Assembly: GCA_030063045.1 (NCBI GenBank)
Contig: JAQSEB010000114.1
Coordinates: 2,170,001 to 2,234,000 of the forward strand
DNA from: Pratylenchus scribneri
Lineage: Eukaryota; Nematoda; Chromadorea; Rhabditida; Pratylenchidae
Direction of reading: 5' to 3'
DNA: 64,000 bases
The position numbers and the translations under genes are program-made. Positions within the stretch are counted from its first letter, which is position 1, and each line of letters starts with the position of its first letter. Of this stretch, positions 37,801 to 47,400 are shown in pieces. The notes under the pieces are model-generated. The model saw only the letters and a list, made by a program, of their open reading frames with translations, searched no databases and was not told the origin of the DNA.

Positions 37801-38403
37801 TCAAAATTAATGGAAATTGAATAATTGGGGATGTTCTTTTGGCCATAGCTCAACAAGGAAACAACCAATTTTGGAAGGGAATATGCCATTTTAAAGCCAT
37901 AAATGTCCTCTAAAAAGTGGCATTACTAATTTTTGAAATCATTAAGCAATTTTTAAATTAAGTAGCTTTTCCACATGAATTTGAGTTTATTATATTCAAA
38001 GACATGTATCTTTTTCAATGTAATGATTTCATAAATTTAAAAATATGTTTGATAAAATTTGATAAAGCCTCTTAAGGAAAGTTTGGGCTTTAAATTGGTT
38101 TATCGCCTTCCAAATTATTTATTTCCTCACTGAATTATAGGACAAAACCGATGCAAGTACTCAAATTCCTATTCAAATAGCCTTAATCCACAAATTAATC
38201 CTAAAATGAGCCAACTTTGTTCGCCGATCACAAAAAAGCCATTCCATTGGGCGGCGGCAAAAATCGCCGGGCAACGGAACACGGCATTGGTCACATTGAT
38301 GGCCAATTGAGCAGAAAGGAAGTGGCGAAGATGAATGGAATATTGGCAAAATGGAGACAAATAAAAGAAGTGGCGACAATAGAATGTGAACATTTCTGGG
38401 CAT
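18765..38403 (-). CDS. secreted multi-Kunitz/lustrin/EB protein, paralogue B
   Basis: A very large - strand gene of at least 30 exons, lying 3' of its paralogue A in the same orientation. A proposed first exon (38192-38403) begins with a signal-peptide-like [20 protein letters not shown] and joins in phase to the exon 36772-36994. Order: EB-like N-terminus, Kunitz 1 to 5 interleaved with lustrin-type modules, a lustrin run, EB modules, a proline-rich linker and an acidic tail ending VVDGG at 18765. Such proteins are extracellular; in nematodes related multi-Kunitz proteins act in cuticle or matrix remodelling. The function here is not known. Introns contain M1-M4 elements and a whole + strand gene. 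Exon 1 is the least certain part. Confidence 0.75.
19008..19442. repeat. M2 element, copy 2
   Basis: Lies in the last intron of paralogue B. Shares CAATTTTCTGCCCTTTAAAA, CAGTACCGTACTCATTTTCC, GGAATGATTGTTGCCTTAGG and GATACCGTAATTGAAGG with copy 1 at high identity. Confidence 0.8.
20708..21022. repeat. M3 element, copy 2
   Basis: Inverted-repeat element in an intron of paralogue B: TTTATAATAACTCATCAAGG at the left end, TTGAAGAGTTATTATCGG at the right, with AGGGCAGACTTTTGGCTATC inside. Confidence 0.75.
22940..25700 (-). CDS. paralogue B lustrin-type module run
   Basis: At least seven cysteine modules of the form C-P-x(n)-C ... CPxxFxC ... CC over several exons. Examples: [16 protein letters not shown] then VCCG (about 25600-25690), VCPEGEKAY ... 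[10 protein letters not shown] (25210-25365), a module around 24720-25030, [11 protein letters not shown] ... GLCCKG (24490-24610), [11 protein letters not shown] ... PCPGGYSC (24280-24395), [10 protein letters not shown] ... QCCGMDGGC (23175-23400), [12 protein letters not shown] ... ICCTTG and [13 protein letters not shown] (22900-23100). Lustrin-type repeats are extracellular and disulfide-rich. Each has a counterpart in the same order in paralogue A. Confidence 0.75.
23590..24235. repeat. M4 element with 46-bp satellite, insertion 1
   Basis: Left unique flank (ATTATAATGGTTTAAGGAAG ... GAGCTGGTCAAGACGC), then about ten 46-bp units (23713-24175; AAAGGGTATTAAACGG, GGTTTAAACC, CAATTTTGGTTTGG), then a right flank (GGTTAAACCCAAACC). 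In an intron of paralogue B, antisense to it. Confidence 0.9.
25785..25915. repeat. M1 element, left half
   Basis: Only the left arm is intact: GGCTCATAGCTCAATAAGG through CCTCTAAAAAGTGGC. DNA after 25975 has two copies of GCTACCGTAC and a CCCTAAAGGC segment that recall the M2 core, so this looks like a composite or nested insertion. Confidence 0.6.
26440..26835. repeat. M4-related palindromic remnant overlapping an exon
   Basis: GGTCAAGACGCATCGAATGG (about 26670) and its near reverse complement (about 26797-26826, CCATTCAATGCGTCTCG) face each other around 100 bp that contains ATGGTTTAAATGGTTTAAT and no satellite array. The words are the left flank of the M4 elements. The left side abuts the Kunitz-5 exon of paralogue B, whose acceptor TTCAG lies in this DNA (about 26665). 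Confidence 0.65.
26560..28639 (-). CDS. paralogue B Kunitz 5, split by a gene-containing intron
   Basis: First half 28537-28639 ([29 protein letters not shown]) and second half about 26560-26664 ([21 protein letters not shown]). With the GTGGGT donor the phases fit exactly (ECTQFT|YNGC). All six Kunitz cysteines are present; the residue after C14 (P1) is Ser, not typical of a trypsin inhibitor. The 1.87-kb intron holds the + strand zinc-finger/GIY-YIG-like gene. Confidence 0.78.
27066..28266 (+). CDS. nested gene: C2H2-like fingers plus GIY-YIG-like region
   Basis: Four exons (27066-27367, 27410-27588, 27634-28025, 28069-28266) join in phase to 356 residues. Two zinc-finger-like units: C33-x2-C36 with H52/H57, and C83-x2-C86 with H98/H99 ([10 protein letters not shown]). 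Residues 162-240 resemble a GIY-YIG nuclease: IYVKY, then VYAGKT (Y179), R189 in KRKANY, and E234 in NIEFALI, the spacing expected of the Tyr, Arg and Glu of that fold. The tail is basic and polar ([16 protein letters not shown]). AATAAA lies about 90 bases after the stop. It lies entirely within one intron of paralogue B on the opposite strand. Possible sources are a domesticated Penelope-type endonuclease or a lineage-specific family. The gene is certain, the nuclease assignment is not. Confidence 0.72.
28746..29042. repeat. M1 element, copy in paralogue B intron
   Basis: Diverged copy: left arm GACCCATAGTTCAATTAGG, right arm ACTATTGCCAAAAAAATAG, with AGTGGC and TTTTTAGATGACATTTAG inner blocks. 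Confidence 0.7.
29215..29395 (-). CDS. paralogue B lustrin module before Kunitz 5
   Basis: Single-exon module [19 protein letters not shown] ... [11 protein letters not shown] ... CCPTRGKC, matching the paralogue A exon at 46985-47170 ([11 protein letters not shown] ... CCPTKC). Confidence 0.75.
29880..30842 (-). CDS. paralogue B lustrin + Kunitz 4, in many tiny exons
   Basis: Reads NTCENVTR (a microexon of 22 bases near 30821-30842), [14 protein letters not shown] (about 30720-30765), a very short exon near 30640-30660, [13 protein letters not shown] (about 30556-30595), [15 protein letters not shown] (about 30262-30308), the Kunitz start [16 protein letters not shown] (29996-30080) and [17 protein letters not shown] (29880-29943). 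All six Kunitz cysteines appear, with Gly at P1. The intron at 29995 begins GCATAA after CAG: a GC-AG intron confirmed by phase and by paralogue A. Paralogue A encodes most of this stretch in a single exon. Confidence 0.68.
31020..31875 (-). CDS. paralogue B lustrin + Kunitz 3
   Basis: Exon about 31700-31875 ends Kunitz 2 ([11 protein letters not shown]) and encodes a lustrin unit ([14 protein letters not shown] ... CCPRPR). Exon 31022-31168 encodes Kunitz 3: [19 protein letters not shown] then [16 protein letters not shown] and LECQ; the last cysteine is in the 22-base microexon that follows. P1 is Lys (GDCKQ), so this is the one domain in paralogue B with a trypsin-inhibitor-like reactive site. 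Confidence 0.75.
31919..32860 (-). CDS. paralogue B lustrin + Kunitz 2 lacking C14 and C38
   Basis: Exons about 32800-32855 ([12 protein letters not shown]), 32335-32575 ([15 protein letters not shown] ... [14 protein letters not shown] ... RYYYDSEQG) and 31919-31965 ([18 protein letters not shown]). The join at 32335 needs a GC donor (CAGG|GCAAGC); it restores SEQGRC as in paralogue A. The domain keeps C5, C30, C51 and C55, but the C14 position is absent and C38 is Ala (NGALGN). Confidence 0.7.
32068..32202. repeat. M3 element, right half
   Basis: Matches the right arm of M3: ATTCTGAACCAATTTAATTA, ATTGGATAGCTAAG, CTCTTTAATCTG and GAGTTATTATTAACGG. The left half is missing. In the intron between the two Kunitz-2 exons of paralogue B. 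Confidence 0.65.
33175..33645 (-). CDS. paralogue B Kunitz 1 lacking C14 and C38
   Basis: Exons about 33527-33640 ([13 protein letters not shown] ... [18 protein letters not shown]) and about 33175-33257 ([22 protein letters not shown]). C5, C30, C51 and C55 are kept. The reactive-site C14 is missing and the GC at C38 is replaced by QS. Confidence 0.72.
33690..34205. repeat. 30-bp minisatellite with CTTTCCGGAAAG-type core
   Basis: About 14-15 units of 30 bp: TTCCTTCCGGAAAG then AATTAATTTGCACTTT. Edges carry a GTTGCC(TTTTT/CCTTTT)CC(T/A)GGAAAG-type module as at 3556 and 54000. Lies in an intron of paralogue B. Open frames on both strands across it are repeat artefacts. Confidence 0.92.
34307..34620. 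repeat. M1 element in paralogue B intron
   Basis: Left arm TTGGCTATTATCTTAACAAG ... GGAAGGCGATATGCC; the right arm is eroded (TTACGGAACACTTTGAGC, AATGTATATTGCC, AGTTACGGACCAAAAAC). Confidence 0.72.
34697..38403 (-). CDS. paralogue B N-terminal block: signal peptide and EB-like modules
   Basis: Exons: proposed 38192-38403 (signal peptide, then Cys-rich [17 protein letters not shown]), 36772-36994 ([17 protein letters not shown] ... [15 protein letters not shown]), 36312-36384 ([18 protein letters not shown]), about 36020-36062 ([10 protein letters not shown]), about 35830-35990 ([20 protein letters not shown]), about 35470-35537 (CPLPEYDDD) and about 34697-34976 ([17 protein letters not shown]). 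The 73-base exon has exactly the length and phase of its paralogue A counterpart (52118-52190). The first exon could instead be a separate small secreted protein. Confidence 0.68.
37040..37760. repeat. hairpin-rich insertion with tRNA-like element 5
   Basis: In the proposed first intron of paralogue B. Contains several AACCGGTTT palindromes (37200-37240, 37548-37585), a tRNA-like segment (about 37420-37495; CGCGGGTTCGAATCCCACC with a T run after it), a short hairpin AAAGCGC-GATA-GCGCTTT (about 37664-37681) and a perfect 15-bp stem (37718-37732 with 37738-37752; core CCAGCGGG/CCCGCTGG) with a 5-base loop. Confidence 0.65.
37835..38150. repeat. M1 element between the paralogues
   Basis: Well-kept copy: TTTTGGCCATAGCTCAACAA, GGAATATGCCATTTTAAAGC and CCTCTAAAAAGTGGC on the left; TAAATTGGTTTATCGCC and GAATTATAGGACAAAACC on the right. 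Confidence 0.8.
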
Positions 38404-39630
38404 GATTATTGTCCACCAAAAGCATTCAAAGAGGGGGCTGGCTGGAAGGCGGCACAAAAAGGCAGCCAGCAGAGCCACAAAAGATGGAATAATGGATGGG
38501 AAAAGGATAAGCCTCGCGAGAGCAGTCCAAAGTGAAGAGAGGTCAAATTTAGAAGGAAATAATATGTGTCTCGATTGAATAATTATTTTGGGTTGTTGAC
38601 AGCCGGTTCAGGGCGGAAGAAGTGTTGATGGGGACAGGAAATGATGGCTGATTGAAGGCTTTGATTTTCGCATATTTTCTTCTCCTCCTTCCAATTTGGT
38701 GGTCGATTTTGTTGGATGCGGATTTTGGACATTCAAAAAAAGAGGGTGCAAAATTGGTTGTCGCGCGCCGTTGAAGTGGCCACCCAACCAAAAAGGCGCC
38801 TTAAGTGGATGGGAAAGCAAAGGCCACGACGAGAATGTATGATGGGAGGATCGAGAAATGTGCATTGATCTGGGAGGGGTGGACATTTTCAACGGCCCAA
38901 TTTTGGGGTAAAAGCGAATTTGTTTCGTACAGGAATGAGCAGAGTAAACCAGAATTGGGGCTTTCTACCCTACTAGGCTATTTATGGAGACCAAAAGTGG
39001 GGTAAGGGAAGGGGATGAACTTGGGGGCGGGGGGTGAAAGAAAGTGAAGGAAAAGTGGACCAACTTTGAATATCGGGTATTTCTAATTTTCTTCAATTAA
39101 TTAATAAAAAAACAACAAAAATGGCGGATTGCTAGCATAATTATTCTTTATTAAACTAATTGTCAGAAAATTTAATAGTGGCTTGGTCATTTTGGGAATT
39201 GTTCTCACATTTTATATTAGTTCATTGTTCATTTTATTGACATAAATATTTAAGCGAAAAAGGAGGCCAAATGTAAAAAGGAAATTTATTTAATTTGCCG
39301 AAAAACATTGAATTAGTTCCTAAAACTTCATTTCGAAATTATTCTTTTTTTGGGGCCTTATATCTTGGCCATAGCAGAATATTGGGGTCCTAGAATTAGA
39401 CTTAGGGTTAGGTTAAGATTAGGGTAGCTCGCAGAGAAAATGAATCTAGAAGCATAATTTAACCAATTTATATGGGCCTCAAAAAGTCTACTTTTCAATA
39501 ATTCAATATTTTTTTGGCAAATTAAATAATAAAATAAGTGTAAAAAAACAAAAAATGGAAAATAGACCAAGAAAGACAAATACAAAAAGGGGGATGTATC
39601 AAATAAATTCCTTCTCCAATTATGTGTGGT
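38404..39630. other. spacer between paralogues B and A
   Basis: Upstream of the proposed first exon of paralogue B and downstream of the stop of paralogue A. 38410-39060 is unusually G-rich on the + strand (AGAGGGGGCTGGCTGG, GGCGGGGGGTG) with short open frames on both strands but no family resemblance. Likely the promoter of paralogue B. Confidence 0.4.
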
Positions 39631-41440
39631 TTATCCGCCTCCATCGGCCGCTTTTATTTTAAAATAATCATCCTCAGTGGCCGGTTGCGCAAAAACTCGC
39701 CAAGTAGAAATGGCGGGTAGTCGGCGAACAGCCAACCGCAATGGCCGCTTTCGGCAACACAATTGGCGTTGGCATTGAAAATTGGCGGGACAAAGTCGTT
39801 TTGGGGTGGAACAATGGACTGGTGCATTTGAGCCGGGGAAAAGGAGGGGCCTGGTGCCATCCAAGCAACGGGAATCACCGCCTCCTTCTGTGATTTGATA
39901 CATAATTAAAAAGTAATATTAAGGCATATATATTGTATGTCACAGTTAATATTGAAAATTTGCTAATTCCGGGAATTAGTTAGATGCTGGTCTAGCTAAT
40001 TTTGGAAATTTCGGTTTCGAGAATTCGTACATTTGTGAGAATAGGCTCAATTCGATTCCTTAGAGTCGATTATGAAATTTCAATTTCAGACCAGAAATGA
40101 AGCCAAGAAAAAAATTAATTAATCAAAACCGGTTTGGGTTTAAACAACGGTTTAGCTTAAGTTAATTAATCAAAACCGGTTTGGGTTTAAACAACGGTTT
40201 AGCTTTTCAAAACAAGCTAAATCATTGAAAATTGAAATTTCATAGACTATATCGACCCTTATTAGGAGTCAAATTGAACCTATTCTCACGACTGAAAGAA
40301 GTCTAGAGGTCGAAATTTCCAAAATTAACTAAACCAGTTTCTAGCTATTCCAGAATTAGTCAATTTCCAATATTAGCTGTAGCATATACTATAGCTCCCT
40401 TAAATTGCCTCCTCCTTCCTTTCCTTCCTTTACTTTTTATTAATCGGCCAAATTGCTGTCGCCTTTTACCACCTCCTCCCCCCTTTCGCCCAATTTTGGT
40501 CTTGGCTGCCGGTGTCATTGTAACGAGGCCGACCACCATTTTTGCCGGTGGGCCAATTCGACTGCTGGCCGAATGGCAGCAAATATAGGAATGAAGTGAA
40601 CGCGAAAATGTGCATCGATTTGGCCAAATGCATTTTCGGGTTTGATGATCCCCACAAGTGATGGCCTCACTCATTCGACCCAATTGTGGGAGACGATAAT
40701 GGTCACCGCCACAAACATCACCTTCGATGGAGGAAAGGGCATTGAATTTGATTGAAATTTTTTAAAGTTTAGAGAAATAAGCTATAGCATTCTTTTGGCC
40801 ATATCTCAACAAGGAAGCAACCAATTCGGGAAGTACTATTTATCCACTAAAAGTAGCTTATTTAATTTATGAAATCAATGGCCTAAAAAATATTACATAT
40901 CTTTGATATGGCCTGTATTAAATCAGTGGCTTCATCCAAATAATTTAGAAAATTTTATGAATTAAATCAAATTTTCGGAAATATTTAAAGAATGAAAATA
41001 ATTTTTTATAATTAATTTCCCAGAAAATCCCCCTTCCCCCTCAAATTTTTACGATGGCATTTATTCCGATGCGCCACCATCCCTCCAGTGCATTGGCATC
41101 GTCCACTGACGCAATGTGCCCCATTCCATGAACATTGTGCCGATCGATGGCAGCGGCCACCGATGGCCAAATGCCCTCTCAAACATTCTCCGTCCACCTC
41201 AATTTCATCATGTTCACATTTTTCGCGCATATTTCCCTCATTTTCCTCCTCATTTCCGTCTTCATTTCCTCCTTTCGGCTTTACTTTGTGCCTGGATTTT
41301 TTCTCCTCCACCGCCAATTCGCATTTCCATTCATTTTTTGGCCGATAGCCAGGTGGACATTCGCAAGCATAGTCCACACAATCCATTGTTGGGGGACAAT
41401 GCTCGGCCACAATGCAGGCATCGCCCAAACGGCGGGCACT
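39631..41440 (-). CDS. paralogue A C-terminal block: EB modules, lustrin, tail
   Basis: Exons about 41012-41438 (two EB-like units: [17 protein letters not shown] ... CECPPGYRP; then [14 protein letters not shown] ... [11 protein letters not shown], with an acidic linker between), about 40480-40715 ([11 protein letters not shown] ... YICCHSA, then a basic Gly-rich run) and 39631 to about 39888 ([30 protein letters not shown], tail [11 protein letters not shown]). A GTGGTAAAA donor near 40470 gives the phase needed to join the last exon; this join is inferred. Confidence 0.65.
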
Positions 41441-44400
41441 AAAATTGCGTTAAATAATGGAAGAGAGAAGAGGAAATTTTATTGTCTCGATTTGGATTGG
41501 AAATCATCCCAATTGTTTGGCACCAAATCAATTTTTCAATTGAAACATTTAATTACCTTTGTACATAGTTTGTAAGCTCTATTTGCAATTGGATGAGTTT
41601 ATTAAAGATAGAATCACGGCTTTTTTTTCCTATTCAGATGAATAAGAATTTCCCTTTTTGAAACAAGTAAAGAGAATTATGGTATTGGAAGTACAAAATT
41701 ATTTATAATATAGAAGTATTATTTGATGAAAAAATAAACTAAATTAAGCTGATCATTTAATCCTTATTCATGCCTGAAATTGACCAATTATATATTTAAC
41801 ATGTTTACATTTGATTCACTGGTTCTAAAAGGCCAAATTATTAGGACACTTTCGGCTTTTCATTGGTATATAGCCTTCCTAGTTTGGTAATTGCCTCGCT
41901 GTGCTATAGCCAAAAGAACACGACGAAAATAAAGAAAAATATATCCAAAATGATCATTTTTTGATTTTGGCCATAACTCTCTGGCCACTTATGTTTTGAC
42001 CTATCATTCTGATACCAAAATATTCTAATAAGTTCCCAACATTCGGATCTCCAATTAAAACTGACCGGCATTGCCCATTTGTCCATTGCTCATTTGGCTT
42101 GCATTTTGTCCTACTCCCATGTCCATTCTTCTGTTTTGGCTTTTGCCTTTCCCTGGGTTGGCCAATCAAAGTTGGTCCCTCCGTTGAAGTGGTCAATGTA
42201 ATTTCGAATATTCCTCCTCCTCTGATATTTGCGCCCTTTTCTCCTTCCAATGTGCAGCAAATTTCATTGGGGCTTTCGGTGGCCTTTTGGCATCCAAATC
42301 CGGGCGGACATTGCAAAGGCCTTGTCGCTACCTTTCCAATGGAACAACTTTGCGGTTGACCGGCGGAATCCACAAATGCTACCTAATATGGCAATTAAAT
42401 TCTATCAATGATGTTGTCAATGTCAATAATGCCTATGGGCTTCTCAAATTCATCCTACTGTACCCAAACTTTTTATTCTAATCACCCCGTCACCCTCTTA
42501 TCAATCAAATATTGCCCCAATCTGCTTTTTTAACCCGCTCCTTTCCACACAAAACATTCACTTTTCCAACTAATTTTTTCGACATTTTGTTATCACATTT
42601 TTCCGGAAAACAGAAAATATATTTACTAAAGTCTAACCCTAACCCAACTAATCCCAATCTCTTTCCTTGGGCCATTGGAAGGTTAAGGCCCTAGCGAAGG
42701 CCCATGGCAAGTCTAGGCCTTAGTCTCGGGAATAAAGACTATAAAATGTCATGAAAATATTATTCCATTAAAATTTGGTCAAAACTCAAAATAATAATTT
42801 TTACTGACCGAAGGCCGTGGGCAACCCCCTCGATGGGCGCAGCATTGGAATTGACTGTTCCTTTCAGAGAATTGACACGAAAACCCCAATGGGCAACTGT
42901 TGGGTGCAGAAACGGTGCATGGCCTTGGGGAATGGGGACGGCCCGTAGAATGGGTATCAAAAGCGGACACTTGGCCAATTGGGCAACCTGAAAAGTTTGG
43001 GAAAATAGATTCAAGTTGAAATTGTTTTAACGAGAAAAAAAACATTCTTAATTTTTGGCCACAATGTTGATTAGCCAAAGCCCAAAACTCTCCTAGACTT
43101 AAATTCCAATAAGGCATAAGCCTAGGCCAAAATCCTATTAATTAATTTAAAAACATAATTTCATATCCATTTCCTATTAAATTAATCTCTCAATATGGCT
43201 TTTTCCTATCTACAATTTTTACCAAATATTTTGCCAAAAACTTGCCCAAATTTTCCCCCTCTTCATTTTGTTCTTCCTTTTCTGCCCCATTTTCCTCCAC
43301 TCTTTTATTCGCCATTCCTCCGCCAATTATTGTCCCATTGAGAATTTCCCTTTTGGCACAACATTGATAATGTTGATGGATTTTTGCATATTGGCAAGTA
43401 TAATTTCGAGGGCATCCTTTGTCCTTTGGATTGAATGGATCGCATTGGACAATTTGTTTGTGAAGGAAGAGAGCCGATTCTTGGGGTGGGCAGCCATCTG
43501 CGATAATTTAATTTGTTGAAAAAACAAATGCCAAAATAATTATAATGGTTTAAGGGAGGTTTTATCCTATATTCCCAAACCATATACCCATGGATAGCTG
43601 GTCAAAACGCATTGAATGGTACATAATTTGTCATGGTTTGGTCAACAATTAAAGGGTATTAAACGGTTTAAACCAATTTTGGTTTGGTCAACAATTAAAG
43701 GGTATTAAACGGTTTAAACCAATTTTGGTTTGGTCAACAATTAAAGGGTATTAAACGGTTTAAACCAATTTTGGTTTGGTCAACAATTAAAGGGTATTAA
43801 ACGGTTTAAACCAATTTTGGTTTGGTCAACAATTAAAGGGTATTAAACGGTTTAAACCCATTTTGGTTTGGTCAACAATTAAAGGGTATTAAACGGTTTA
43901 AACCAATTTTGGTTTGGTCAACAATTAAAGGGTATTAAACGGTTTAAACCAATTTTGGTTTAGTCAACAATTAAAGGGTATTAAACGGTTTAAACCAATT
44001 TTGGTTTGGTCAACAATTAAAGGGTATTAAACGGTTTAAACCAATTTTGGTTTGGTCAACAATTAAAGGGTATTAAACGGTTTAAACCAGTTTTGGTTTA
44101 ATGGTTTAAAACTAATAAGTTTATATTATTGGTTGAATCCAAGCCAAAACATAATCAAATGAATGATGCAATTTTAGAGTTTTATCGATTCGGTATAAAG
44201 TCTATGGGTCTAGGAAAAATTACTGATGAGCCATTACATTTTTTTTGTCAAATTAAATAGTATTTTTTCCCTCTATATACTATATGGCACTGACCACTTT
44301 TTTCCTCTGCCCATTGGCCAGCATTTCCTTCAATGGGTGGTCCTTTGCAGCAAACGCCTTGGCCATTTCCACCTCCAATTCGGCCATTTTGTTGTCGTCG

Positions 44401-47400
44401 TTCACAGTGGAATCCTTCAGGGCATGCGGCAAATGAGCCGGGAATGCATTGACGCGGCTGTTGGCTTCGTTCATCCACGAAAAATGGGGCACCCGATTTG
44501 CAAATTGCTGCAAAATTTAATAGAGATCATTTTGGCACATTTGTGATGAGAATTTTGAAATAAATTTTATGATCTTCTGGTCACTAAATCAAAAAAACTT
44601 AAATCCATTTGCCAAATTGGGTTTTAGTTCGCCCTATTTTGTGGCCGATCGAAACGCAAAAAGGGAAATTAAAAGTGAAATATTGAATATTCTTATCCAA
44701 TTGAAGTCCATTTCCCCAATCAAAATTGTTTTTTTTTTTTTTGATTTATTTTTTACGTTGTGCCGAACAGCAATGGCCTTGGATGTCACGGCTCAGCCGG
44801 GATTGGCAACTGAATCCATCGGGGCACAAATTCTGCTGTACTAATGAGGAAATGGAGGAAGCAATGGCGGCGTTTTGGATGACACAACGAAGTGGTTGAA
44901 GGGTTTTTGGTTGGCGGTAAAGGGCGCGACCATTGGGGCACAAAGTGCCACTTCGTGGGGCACAACAGAAATATCTTTTTTGAGAGAGAATTTTAGAGAT
45001 ACGAAATTTTCGTATTTTTAGGTTCAAAATACCCAAACATTTTGAAATAGGATATTTCAGTAGACCGTTTTAGTACTTGGCCCATTCTTTTGGCCATAAC
45101 ACAACAAGTAAGCAGCCAATTCTGGAAAGAAATATGCCATTTGAAAGACCTAAATGTCCTCTAAAAAGTGGCAGAACTACTTTTTTGAAAATTTAAAACA
45201 ATTTTTAAAATAATCGGCTTTTCTTCTAAAAATTCGCATTTATTAGTCATAAAGGCATATAGTAATTTTTAAGCTTAGATTTCTTAAAATTTAATAATGC
45301 CACCTTTTAGAGGGGATTTTAGGCTTCAAAAAGATATATCGGCTTTCGGAATCGGCGATTGCTTCTTTGAACTATGGCCAAAGGTTGGCCATGAACTAAC
45401 TGAAACGATCCCTTATCAAATAATTTTTCCCTCACTTGCTGTGCGCAGCCGAAAGACGGCACAAATAGTCGGCTGGGCATGAGCCAGCCACATTTGCTTG
45501 GCATTCGCGCACGGATTCATCCAACGCATTCCAAAAGGGCTTCTCCCCCGGTGGACATACATCGGAAGGAGGTGCCCCACAGCAAACATGGCGATGGGCC
45601 AATTGGTCACGGACACATCGAAAATCATTGGGGCAAACAGGTACGGACAATGTTGGCTCACATTGGACCATTTGACGATGGCTGATGGATGGAGGGAAAG
45701 GACGGAAACGGGAGTCATCATTTTGGGACTCCAATGGCTCTCGACGATACACTAATTCGCCTGGGGCGCAGGCTGAATATGAAAAGGGACAAAATTAATG
45801 GAATTATTTGATGTTTTTATGGATATTATTTACCTTCAAAATGTCTAAAAATTCAATCAATATTTTCTACAAATTTATGCCAAAAATGTATTAATTTAAT
45901 CACCCAAATAGCATTTATGGCCATAAATTTTGGCAGGATAAAAACGTGTAAAGATGGAAAGCATTTTATACAACGAAATTATGAAATTTTGTACCGTTTT
46001 TGATAGCAGAATAACAAAATATAATTGCCTTAATTAACTTTCAAAAAATGATCTCAAATTTTAATTAAATTTTCGCAATTTATGCCAAAAACTATTAACT
46101 AAATTAATCATCCATATGGCATATTTAATGGCCATAAACTTATTTGCCCAAATTGAAATAAAAAAAAATTAAAAACTTATAAATTTTTGTTATCAATTTT
46201 TAAAGCATTTTCAACTCTAAATATAATCTAAATGATCCATTTTTAATATTCAAAATCCTCAAAAAATTTGTAAAATTGCCTTAGGCAAAAATCATTGAAT
46301 TCAACCTGAAGAGGAGCAAAAATTCTGGCATTGTTCTTGATTCTCAAAATTGTTCAAATTTCCATTGCAACCATTGAATCCGAATTTGCCACATTCCCTG
46401 GTGACAATGTTGAAATACCATCGAGTAAGTTGCCTTTTTTGGCATGCCAAACCAGGTTGGGGTGGTTGTGAACAAATGTGCACTTTGAAATAATGGAAAA
46501 TATACTTTGATTACTAATGTTATCAGGCATTTATTGGAAGGAAAAATAACAAAATTAGAAAGCTGTTTCATTTCAATACCGTCTTTTCAGTATCTAGGCC
46601 ATTCTTTTGGCCATAGCTCGAAAAGAAATAAACAAATTTTGAAGGCAATATGCCATCTGAAAGCACTAAATGTCCTTTAAAAAGTGGCTTTTTAATTTTT
46701 GAAAATTTTAAACACATTGTAAAATAAGCGACTTTCCCACAGAAAATTCGAGAAATTAGGGTTTATTATACTCAAAGGAATATAACTTTTTTTTCTAGAG
46801 TTAAATTTCTGGAAAATATTAATGCCACTTTTTAGAGTACACTTTGGGATTTAAAATGATATATCGCCTTCCAAAATTGGTTATTTCCTCACTGAGATAT
46901 GGCCAAAAGAAAAGTTCAGGTAGTAAAATAACGGTACAAAATATCCCCCAGCGAAATTATTTGAAAAAAAGGTCAAAAGAAAATCAAATACATTTTGTTG
47001 GGCAACATCGATGCGCAAAAGTGCCGTGCGCATTCACCAAAACGCATTCATGCGATTCATCGTCCAAATCACCGCTGCCTCCAGCCGAGGGGCAAGGTTG
47101 TTGGGCAGAACAAGTGAGGAATTGATTGTTGGTGGAATCACGAAGGGGTTGGCCTCCATTTGGGCAGCCTTCAAACAAAAATGTGAATTTTATTCCTTGA
47201 CATTACCCCCATTTAAAAGTGTTAGTATTTAATTTAGCGAAAAAACATTGAAATCGCCGAAATAATTATAATGGTTTAAGGAAGGGTTTACTCTACATTC
47301 CCAAACCATATACCCAATATTGGATAGAGCTGGTCAAGACGCATTAAATGGTATATTTTGGTCAACAATTAAAGGGTATTAAACGGTTTAAACTAATTTT

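Noticed and set aside
38169..38393. Alternative 74-codon - strand frame starting [10 protein letters not shown]
   Set aside because: It does not join in phase to the 36772-36994 exon, whereas the frame starting at 38403 does and begins with a better signal peptide.
41088..41575. + strand hydrophobic frames of 86-146 codons
   Set aside because: They are antisense to the EB-module exon of paralogue A, whose cysteine spacing is clear.
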